60,000 nucleotides of DNA from Antedon mediterranea (taxonomy: Eukaryota; Echinodermata; Crinoidea; Comatulida; Antedonidae). Shown in pieces: positions 40,560 through 50,122 of the stretch. The notes beneath the pieces are model-generated. The model saw nothing but the letters and a program-made list of their open reading frames with translations. It made no database searches and was not told where the DNA came from. Positions within the stretch are counted from its first letter, which is position 1, and each line of letters starts with the position of its first letter. The position numbers were made by a program, and so were the translations under genes. The stretch lies in the NCBI RefSeq assembly GCF_964355755.1, contig NC_092678.1, forward strand, positions 7,786,922 to 7,846,921. The letters are read 5' to 3'.

Positions 40560-43500
40560 CTACAAAAAAGAAATGTATATGAATAAAACTTTAACAAAAC
40601 GCTCGTTCTTTACCCTTTGTTTTACTCGAGTTTTTAAATTAGAATATTTGGATTGGCAGGATAGTAACCACAACAGTATTTTATTATTAACAACTATCAC
40701 TCACCTTGCTGGTCATGCTGAATATGTGTTGAATTAACTGAAGTGTCTAGACCAAAAAACAAAAACAAAAAACACCACTCAGCATTTCAGATTTGAAATT
40801 AGGATTATTAAAACAGGTTTTCTATCAAAATTGTTGATATCAGGTATCAGATTTATTATTTTGGGGTTTTTTAGACATACGTTTTCAATATTTGCTCAAA
40901 TTTAAACCTGCTAATAGCGCACAGGGTTCTTTCTCTTTTGGTGCTATTGTGGCAAACACGTTTCCAGTAGAGGTATGCTTACTGGTCGTGACGTTACCAT
41001 TTACACTTTTATCAGTAGCTTATTAGCTATTCGCAAACTCTACATTTATGAAAATGTGTTTAACAAAACTTTAATGCTACGCAACTTCACTTACCTTGCT
41101 CAAGAGTTTCAAGCAGCTTTTGACATAAATCCTCTGCCCAACCATTTGCCACAGTCATTGGTTCCAAAAAGCTTGGAATCTTAGTATCTTTTGTAATTTT
41201 AACAGGAATAAGTTTTCCTCGATCTAGGGTCTTGTTTTTCAGCATTTCTTCAACAGTCATTGCCGCAACATAGTCGGGATTGTGTGTAGCGGATTGTGTA
41301 GTAAACCCAACAACAACTTTTCTGCATCTAGATATTGGTTCTATCAGATTTTTAATTTGATAGTTGCCGAGTATCCGGTCTTTTCTGCTAAGACATTTAA
41401 TTTGTGGGTTTATCTTTTGAAGACCGTCCAACACCTTTTTTTCCCAATCAGCATCATCACTTATGATATAGAAATCTAAAATGGAGACATTGATTATCAG
41501 GTGATATCAGCATTGTGATTTAACAGGCTATATATGCCGTGATGCGTGTTTCCTGTCATCAACAACGGGTTAACTTAGCCTTACCCTCACTAAGTACTAT
41601 AATTAGCCCATTGCCTAGCTCTATGCCTATAATACAAATAGTATATGTACATGATGATATTGACAACTATTGGGGAATGTGAGTGAGAGATAATTGTTTT
41701 TTTAAAGAGCTTAATGAATTCTTTTTCAAAGTGTGAGTAAGGAAATGTGTAGGCCTACATTTGCACGAATCTTTATAATCATAAGACCTTTATCAAATGT
41801 GTTGTGTAGGTTACAGAGAAGATAATACACTAATCGGTCAATTTGGAAAAAAGCCAATGCTCGAATTACAGTTTTACTCACGATTTTCTGAACGACCGGA
41901 TTGTATTTGATCTTCTTCTGGTTTGTATACCAGTGGTTCCTAAATAAATATTTGAAAACCGTATATAATCATATATGATATAAAAAAACACATGAACGAT
42001 TTAGAAGAAATTAGAATAAATTAAGAGAGAGAAAAGGGTGGGAGTGTGGAGGGAAGCTACAAAAATGAAAAGAATTAATATCTGTATTGGATCTATTATC
42101 TTCTGTATACTGAATCATATTAATATGCTATTGCACTGTTGGTACAGTATTCTATTAAATACCGTGATGTAGTGTAAACATAACACTTACTTGCGCTGCT
42201 GGGATAGATAAAGGGCGTGATGGTAAAAAATATGATAATATCCAGTTGAAAAAACGGGTGAAAACTCGATTGAAATTGTTGAAAATCCATTGACGAGTGT
42301 TTGTTTCATTGCTGTGTTGGTTTTCAAAGTTCCCTGAATCTACATCTTGCGGGGAGCGAGAACATTTATGTGCTGGGTCTCTAACGACCTCACTGGGTTT
42401 TTCTGGAAGAGATACAACACAATATGATGTGGAAAGGTCTGCTCCTTGTTTATTGTCTAAGGTGGTATTTGTATCTCCTTCTTTTTATTCTAGTTCGTTT
42501 CTTTGATGACCAGCAACTGCTTTTCTTTTTTCTAGAAAAAAACAAACAAACAATATATAATGATAATATCCAGTTATATGGTAATATCCATATATATATA
42601 TATATATATCAATTGTGTTGCGTAGCACTTGGTAAATTTATATATAAATCATACTGTAAATTATAGAAACAGTGCTCATATGTGAAACATGATCTCATAA
42701 TCGCGTCGAGCATAGCTCATTGGCGAAACTTCCGTATTTTTAAGTTGTATTAAAAAATGTCTCTGGCGGGATTCGAACCTGCAACCTCTCGCTTACAGGG
42801 CGAGTATCATACCACTGGACCACAGAGCCATATATGGTATTGTCACAGATTTTATATATATAAATCCAAAGGCAAATTACTGAAAAAAATGACAATGCTG
42901 TGGGTATCAGTGGCTGGATCTCAATGGAGATACAAAAATAAAAAGCGAAAAGCTAAATCAAAACGATAAAGTAAACAGCCAGAAAAGTTAGCAGAGCTTT
43001 CGGGCAACACTAGCCCTTCATCAGTGCAAGTGAAGGAATTTGGATAACGTCATAGATTTTATATATATATATAGATAAAGGACGTGATGCCGAAGCATTT
43101 GGTGGGCTACATGGTTTTACTTACCAACTGGTGCGTTTATTTGTAGTAAATTTTCCGATGGTTTCTAAAAATTAATACATAAACATCATATTAAATTGAC
43201 TTATATTAGGCCTTTACTACAATTTACTGTATGTAATAACTAACTAGGACATGAACCATTTAAAAGCAAACCATGATAACAAAATAAATTTAAATCAATA
43301 AATATTATATACAATAGGCCTACATTGTCATCATCCTACCACAAAGCTATTATATCTTCATAGTTACTACTCTCTTCTGTTGTATATTGTTCAATCAGGT
43401 AATTTCAACATGAGTAGTTAAGGGAAGTCTGGTAATTGAAATATGAATATATTTATTTATTTTAACAATATTTTATGAGGGTGAATCTACATCATGTGAA

Positions 43501-44680
43501 TGGATTGTTAGAGGAGCAAGATTATGGAGAGTCTTAGATGTATAAGGCAACCATGCTGATATCTGTTTATGAACAGGAAGATTGATGAAGTGTAATAAGT
43601 AGTAGGAGGAAGATGAATTAATACAAACAACTGAACGAAAATATTACTTACTTGTCGTGTGAATGAAAATATCCAGTTATAAAACCTGTTGAAAACATTA
43701 TTGAAGCGGAAACCCCATTGACGTGTGTTTGTCTCTTTGCTGTTTTGCTTTTCAATTTTCTGCGGCCCTACTGAGTTCTTGGCCTAACTCTCGTGTGTCA
43801 AATGTCGTATTTTTAACCTCTTCTTTCAAGTCAAGATCATTTTTTGAATGTTTTTTATTTTCTATTAAAATAAAAGTATTTAGAATTTTAATTACGGCTG
43901 AATAAATTCCTGTTAATTGATTTGACGATTATGGGTCACATGGCGTGCAATACCTGTATACATTTTTTATACATTCTTTTGTACGAAAAAAAAATCTTAT
44001 CGCGTACGAAAAAAAAATAATAAAAGCCCAATTACGAAATCAACATGCTTACTGGTATTATATAGAGAAACAGAAAATGTTTAAGCGAATAGTTGCTATT
44101 TATAGCTTAAAGATGTATTGTCCTCCAAAAACATGAAAAATGAAGATTAATTAAATCAGACTTTGAATAGTTATTTTGCAGTTTTAATAAAGTTAATCAC
44201 TTCCGTAGAAGAAACTAAAAAATATAATATTCTCAATTATAAAATGGCAAAACAAACGGTTAAATTCAATCAAAAACCCATTGGCTGGCAGCCAATTTGA
44301 CAGTTTTTTGGTCCATTTTTTTGTTAAATTAAATAAATGTGACATTGAAATAGCATATTAAACCAAAAAAAATGGTAACAAAAATTTGTTCATGGGGACA
44401 ATACATCTTTAAATTCAATATCAATAATTATTATGTTCAATATAAAAATCTAGATTAATTTAGCTAGAGAGGGCGCTTATCAAAATGATTTGTTCTGCTT
44501 ATTTTTATATGTTTTCACTGGTATTATAATAATAGTAGTAATAGTAGTTATATAATAATAAAAATAAATAGTATATAATAATTAAGCAGGCAAGCAAACA
44601 AAAGATAACGAAGCTAACGAGCCACTGAGAAGGAAAACAAATTATTACCTTGACTTGTCATTCTGTTGGCTTTGTTCAAT
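37690..44680 (-). CDS. TIR-NACHT-LRR receptor (NLR) gene; cassette exons disrupted
   Basis: NLRs are cytosolic nucleotide-binding immune receptors. Exons, 5' to 3': 44680-44649 (ATG at 44661), 43861-43652, 43164-43125, 42531-42191, 41939-41882, 41475-41095 (TIR), 40559-37690 (NACHT plus LRR, TAA stop). Full inclusion is not open: exon 2 has a frameshift and exon 4 an in-frame TAA at 42487-42485. Joining exon 1 directly to the TIR exon keeps phase and gives 1,087 residues: TIR about 5-131, NACHT P-loop GDGGIGKTT near 211 and Walker B LLLDGLDE near 294, LRRs from about 620 to the end. TIR features include FYIISDDADWEKK, RKDRILG and a VVVGFT strand. I infer either alternative splicing, a null allele, or an assembly error in the cassettes. 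The upstream UTR exon is unknown. Confidence 0.75.
41095..41475 (-). CDS. TIR-domain exon of the NLR gene
   Basis: A 381-nt exon, phase 1 at both ends, with acceptor TTTTAG and donor GTAAGT. It encodes one TIR domain: strand A FYIISDDADWEKKVLDGL, the BB-loop region LSRKDRILGNYQ, strand C/D CRKVVVGFTT, and GKLIPVKI. Glu residues in MTVEEML lie roughly where NAD-cleaving TIRs have their catalytic Glu; activity is not established. Because it is symmetric in phase it can be spliced to either cassette or directly to the start exon. Confidence 0.85.
42759..42829 (-). tRNA. tRNA-Thr(TGT)-like gene, degenerate
   Basis: A 71-nt cloverleaf on the minus strand: acceptor GGCTCTG/CAGAGAC (one G-A mismatch), anticodon stem CTCGC/GCGAG with loop CCTGTAA (anticodon TGT), T stem GCAGG/CCCGC (one mismatch) with loop TTCGAAT. 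T6 follows directly on the minus strand. Position 33 is C instead of the near-universal T. Probably a pseudogene or a diverged tRNA. It lies in an intron of the NLR gene, between the two cassettes. Confidence 0.6.
42861..43025 (-). mobile_element. Penelope-like terminal fragment with hammerhead-like core, copy 2
   Basis: Near-identical to 31094-31260, up to the word CATCAGT, after which the two copies diverge. The minus strand contains CTGATGAAGGGC...GCCCGAAAGC at 43024-42990. It lies in the intron between the short exon of cassette B and the long exon of cassette A. Confidence 0.5.
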
Positions 44681-45920
44681 CTGTATAGGAAATAAAGAAA
44701 TATATTCTTTATTCATAGGACCAATAAACATTCAAACGGCACTCAATTTAATTTAAGAAAGCAAGATTTATTTAAATAAAATATTAAATTATCATTAATT
44801 AGCTTAATAATCAAATAAGTGAATATAAACATTCATATACAAATTCATAGAAAAGATAATGTAAAACTGAAATTTACTAATAAACCCCTCAAATGCAATT
44901 GTAATTCACAATGATATACCAAAGTTGCATCTCACTTGGGTAAACCTGATTTTATTTATTAGATATAACTTTCAAATATTTCAAAAATACACTTAGGCCT
45001 TCTGAATTGTTTTATTATAAATATCTGAAAACTATACAGAAGTCTGATGAAAATGTTTTAGGCCTAAATGCAATTTGTTTTACACAAATTTAAGGAGCCT
45101 TTGATTTTCGATGACTTACAACCTACGGATTGATGTTTCTTCGGACGTCGTCTGGACCTAGGAACCACCAAAACTTCCCCGCATGCGCACCAAAATAAAT
45201 TAAAGTAAATTGAAAGCTTGCTATTATATTAGGCATAAAATGAGTGAAAACATTTTCCTCCTCCTCCTCTGTCGGCCCTTATCATTTATTATATGTTATT
45301 CATTTAAATCTTGATACAATATTGATACTCTTAATACCATAGGATTTAACAGTTTCAAAATTGATTTGTACAGTATTTCTCATTTTAGTGCTTATGTACC
45401 ATACAAATTCGTGTTGGGTTTTTACTAAAACAGTAACAGTAAACAGTAAATCAGATCAAGTAGAAGTAGATTAAAATGGATAATTTTGATTGACAACACG
45501 AAAATGCTACGCTATAAAGCATTTATTTACACATGTGTACCATGTATACCAGGCTCAATAATATGTTTTTGTGTTTACATTACAGGCCTATAAAACAACA
45601 ATTGAAAGACATTCAATATAAAATAAAAACGAAACGTCATCAGTCAGCAGTCATGGTTACCAAGAATGCAGAAAAAAAAAAACAATTTCAAAACGTCACT
45701 ACAATATGCAGTAGCCAAGTAATAGCTCTTGTACGTAGGCACACATACAAAAAAGAGTTGTTTAATGTTTAAGGACCCATGTAGACTCCTGTCTATTCAA
45801 TTTAATTAGACAAACTTGAGATGTAGGCCTATATGTAAAATTCAACTACAGGCCTACTATAAAATCAACTACAAAATCTTAATAGAAAGCAACATGAAAA
45901 AGGTACTGTATACGTCAGCA
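44681..45920. other. Upstream region of the NLR gene
   Basis: A possible untranslated first exon ends near 45112, where the minus strand reads a GTAAGT donor after CAATCCGTAGGTT. This is weak. Otherwise AT-rich, no gene seen. Confidence 0.3.
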
Positions 45921-45924
45921 AATA

Positions 45925-46260
45925 TAGAAGATGTCGTAATGACATAATTGAAACTTTCAAAATTCTAAATGGCTATTATGATCAGTATCTGATTTCCTAA
46001 AACTAAATATACACGGGGCACTCTCTTAAGCTAGCTAAGAGAGTTTCCTATTTGGATAAAAGGAAATTTTCCTTTAGTAACCGTATAACTGATAATTGGA
46101 ATGCACTACCTGAACATGTTGTGACAGCAACCTCACTAAACAGTTTTAAAATTAGTCTGGACAAACTCTGGCGGAATCAACCAGTAATATACGATCACAA
46201 GTTAAGGATTCAAAATACCAGAATTGGACCAATTGGACCTCGATATAGAGGACTTTAGTC
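45925..46260 (+). pseudogene. LINE polymerase C-terminal remnant
   Basis: The translation includes RRCRNDIIETFKILNGYYDQ, then after a frame break HSLKLAKRVSYLDKRKFSFS and NRITDNWNALPEHVVTA, SFKISLDKLW. This is the conserved C-terminal end of CR1/L2-type and related non-LTR polymerases. No RT core upstream, so it is an old 5'-truncated copy, distinct from the element at 47-50 kb. Confidence 0.7.
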
Positions 46261-47017
46261 CCGCGTCCAGTATATCACCTAAGTAGGTAATTAAACCTAA
46301 GTAATAAATCATATACATAATATATAAAACGAAAATTGAATTTACATTTATTTATTTAACGACATTTAACTGACGTAGGGTCGATTTGGCCGAGATGGTT
46401 TAGGGCCGACTTGAATTGATCACTCCTCTTTAATCCCATTTTAGAAAGAACTGTGTTAAGTTAATAATTAATAGCCAAAAGAAAAGCCAAATAAAAACTA
46501 TTAGGCCTACTTACCGTAACTCACCAAATGTTACATAACATAATCTTTTATACAGAATGATTTAAACACAATATTTTTTAACTAGTCTTTCCTGTAACCA
46601 TTTTCTGCAGTATATAGGTCTATTTCTATATTGCTATGGAAAATCCATATTCGTAACAAATGCGTTCCGGGTGCAAATAATCAATAATTTGTTTCAGTTT
46701 GTTCAATGATGTATAGCAAATTTATGTTGTCATTGACGAATGTGATAATGTAAAGAAGTATATTATTGGTACGACAGTATTACCGTATAAGGTATTAACA
46801 ATTGTGAGGAATAACAACTGTGAAAGTGAAGCACGATAGAAGTGTAATAGTAGTTGGTGCGACATTCACGAGTTAATATGAATAAACTAAATAACATAAT
46901 ACGATAGCTGATTTTTAAAAAGGGATGTGCATGCTCCTCCTCTCATATTTATAAAAAATTATTACAAAAACTAAGAGCATGTAGATCTACAGTAGATAAA
47001 AATGTATACATATATAG

Positions 47018-49987
47018 AAGTTTAAATTCCTTGGCAGGGCTGTGTCATACTATTCAAATTCGGTTAGTACTCTACGTATTTGGTCTGTTGTACTTGGAGG
47101 GGACATAGAAGTCAATCCTGGCCCGAATGCTACTAATTCGAACAACAAAAGTAGGTCTTTAAAGGTGTACTACCAAAACGTTCGTAGTGTAAAAAATAAA
47201 ATGGAATCATATAAATCGGAATTGTTTAGTCACATGTGCACAAGATACATAGACGTTGTAGCATTAACTGAAACCTGGTTAAATAACACTGTAATTGATT
47301 GTGAACTGTCTTTAGATGGCTTTAATCTATATCGCAGGGACCGGCAAGAGGACAAGAGAGGCGGTGGAGTTTTACTCTTAATTAACAACAAATACAGGTC
47401 GTGTCGTCTCATTAAGTTTGAAGATGAAAGTCAAGAACTAATGTGGGTCAAAATTCAACTGTCTAGAAAAAAATGTTTAATTATTGGTATATATTATCGC
47501 CCACCATCGGCACCTAAATCTCAAATCGATCGTCTCTGTGAATCTATAAACAATGTGCAATATGAATTTCAGGGTTTCAATCATGACGTTATGTTATTAG
47601 GAGATTTTAATCTACCTGAGATAAAATGGCGTTTGAATAGTTATAATAAGTGCAATATTGTAGAATGTGAAGCTCCCGACAACTCCAATGGCAAATTTTT
47701 TATAGATAATATTTTACAGGGTAATAATTTTAATCAATTTGTATATTTTCCGACATGTGCCGATCACACTCTTGATCTTGTCTTGTGCAATACTATATGC
47801 CATGAAGTTTCATTCGGTGAAGATATTTTCACTTCTGATCACTGTGCAATAAATTTTAAATATCCTATAGAGTTTAACAAACACCTTATCAATAATGACG
47901 ATCGATTGTTATATAATTTTAAAAAACTTAACAAATTAGATTTTATACAAACACTTTCTCATATTCCTTGGAATTTACTTGATCTTGCCGTTGACATTGA
48001 TGAGGCAGTTAATTTATTTTATGATTTTATTTTTGCTACTATCAAAGATCTCGTCCCTGTTTTCAGACCTAAGAGAAAACTCCCACCATGGTTTGATAAT
48101 GAGCTCTACACTGCTTTGAAATCTAAAGAATCATATTTTAGAGAAAAAAAACGTAATCCAAATAGGTTAAATATTGAAAATTTTCGATTTGCTAGGTCAA
48201 ATTTTAAACGACTTTGTAGATTTAAGTATCGTACCTATGTTAATTCATTATGTTGTAATTTAAGTTGTAATCCGAAACGTTTTTGGTCTTGGATAAAATC
48301 CTCAAGAAAAAATAATAATAACATTCCTTCGGAACTACATTTTAATAATCAGTCAGCTTACACTGTAAAAGACAAAGCAAACTTACTTAACCAATTTTTT
48401 TATTCTGTTTTTAGTCCTGTTAACAAAGATTTGGATGTTCCTAATCTTCCTGAATATCCCATCGATTGCTTATCTAAACTTGAGTTTAATCAGGAGGTTA
48501 TAGAAAAGCACATTAATGAAATTGATTCTCATAAGGCTTCAGGTAATGATGGTCTAAGTAATATTGTTTTGTCTTAAGCTGCCAAACCTCTTTCTTTCCC
48601 TTGTAAAATTTTATTTGAAAGATGCATTTCTGAGAAACGTTTTCCGATAAAATGGAAGCAAGCTAACGTGTGCCCTATCTTTAAAGCTGGTTCTAAATCT
48701 GATGTACGCAATTATAGACCGGTTTCATTGTTGCCAACTATTTCTAAAGTTTTTGAAAAAATTGTTCACGACCAAATTTTTAAACATATATCACCAGTTA
48801 TTAGTGACCATCAACACGGATTTTACCCAGGAAGGTCTTGTGAAACAAATTTGTCTGTTCTGTTGTCACATGCGTATGACGCAATAAATGCAAAAGGGCA
48901 ATGCGAAGTTGTATATACAGACATGGCTAAAGCCTTTGACAGGGTCTCCCATAAGTTGCTCTTGTTTAAACTTCAACAATTTGGTCTAAATCACGATTTA
49001 ATTTTATTTTTTACAAGTTATTTATCGGACAGGTTTCAGAGAGTCACTTTTGATGGTAACGCGTCTGAATGGCTTCCAGTTTTATCTGAAGTGCCTCAGG
49101 GGTCTATTTTGGGGCCTCTTTTTTTCATTATGTTTATTAACGATTTTTCCTTTGTTCCTCGTCATTCTAATGTTCTTATGTTTGCTGACGATATCAAATT
49201 ATTTAAGTCTATACAAACTTTAAATGATATGTTGTTGTTACAAGAAGACGTTGACAGACTCATTCACTGGTGCGACACTTGGAATATGTCAGTCAATGCC
49301 TCTAAATGCAAATCAATGTCTTTTACTCTTAAGAAAAAACCCATCTATTTTGACTTTTATATTAAGAATATTATACTTGAAAGAGTCTCTGTTCACAAAG
49401 ACCTTGGTGTTTTTTTAGATAGTTCATTAACCTTCTGTAAACATATTGATTTTATAGTCTCTAAATGCAATAGACTTTTGGGTTTTCTTTGGAGACATTG
49501 CAGACATATCAACGATAAAAAGGCATTAGTTATTTTATACAAATCTTTAGTTAGGTCGAATCTTGAATTCTGCAGTGTTATTTTTAACTCTATTTCTCTT
49601 GCCCAGTCTTCTAGATTACAAAGTGTACAGAACAAGTTTTGTCGATTTTATGTGCGTAAATTTGGTTCTATTAGCAAAGACGTTCTTTTTAATTTAGCGG
49701 GTAGGCGTAAGTTATTTGATTTAATTTTTCTTTTTAAGGCTGTGAACTCAATTTTTCATGGTAATTTTGAAGTGTACTTTCCTATTTCTGTTCCACAATA
49801 TCAATTGCGTTATCCTGCTTTATTTTCTATATCAAGAGGGAGGGTAAATATTACTAAAAATGGTTTTGTTAATCGTTTGCCTAAGTTATACCATTCACTA
49901 TGTAAAATTGATGGATCTGTTGATATTTTTTTTGATTCCCTTGCTTGTTTCCGTCACAAGGTTTTGTCTAATGTCAGTAATATTTAA
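47018..49987 (+). pseudogene. LINE ORF2: 2A-like start, endonuclease, reverse transcriptase; one nonsense codon
   Basis: The protein makes a nick with its apurinic-type endonuclease and copies its RNA at that site. Near the N-terminus is GGDIEVNPGP, a 2A-like ribosome-skipping signature. Endonuclease motifs: VYYQNVRSVKNK, LTETWLN, IYYRPPS, GDFNLPEIKW, SDHCAI. RT motifs: NYRPVSLLPTISKVFEKI, DMAKAFDRVSH, VPQGSILGPLFFIMFIND, catalytic FADDIKLF. The C-terminus has CRFYVRKFG and RHKVLSN. The only interruption is TAA at 48575-48577, between the two domains; the frame resumes directly with AAKPLSFPCKILF. There is no in-frame ATG before the 2A signature, and the nearest upstream stop is at 47015. No RNase H domain is seen. 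Confidence 0.88.
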
Positions 49988-50122
49988 ATGTTGTCTTGTT
50001 ATCTGTTGATTTTTGCTTGTATATTATATGTTATATTTAACGACTTTCAGCCCTGTTAATGGTGACGTTTGGTCACTGTAGGGTGATGATGAAATAAAAT
50101 AAAAATAAAAATAAAAAAAAAA
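47018..50122 (+). mobile_element. Non-LTR retrotransposon (LINE, CR1/L2/jockey-like), near complete
   Basis: One endonuclease-reverse transcriptase frame from 47018 to 49987 followed by a 3' UTR and an (AAAAT)n/poly-A tail at 50090-50122. Structure, single stop codon and missing ATG suggest a fairly young copy that is 5'-truncated or slightly decayed. A target-site duplication was not identified with confidence. Confidence 0.85.

Larger units (their letters stand above)
41882..43861 (-). pseudogene. Two tandem two-exon cassettes upstream of the TIR exon
   Basis: Cassette B is exons 43861-43652 and 43164-43125; cassette A is exons 42531-42191 and 41939-41882. Each has a long exon ending in donor CAA|GTAAGT and a short exon ending in phase 1. 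The long exons are homologous: KEGDTNTTLDNKQGADLS versus KEEVKNTTFDTRELGQELS, and ETNTRQWIFNNFNRVF versus ETNTRQWGFRFNNVFNRF. Exon A has TAA at 42487-42485 where exon B has a Leu codon. Exon B is about 80 nt shorter in the middle and shifts frame there. Both cassettes are phase 1 at entry and exit. Confidence 0.65.

Noticed and set aside
45533-45772. 79-codon Lys-rich frame upstream of the NLR gene
   Set aside because: No domain, plausible only by chance in AT-rich DNA.
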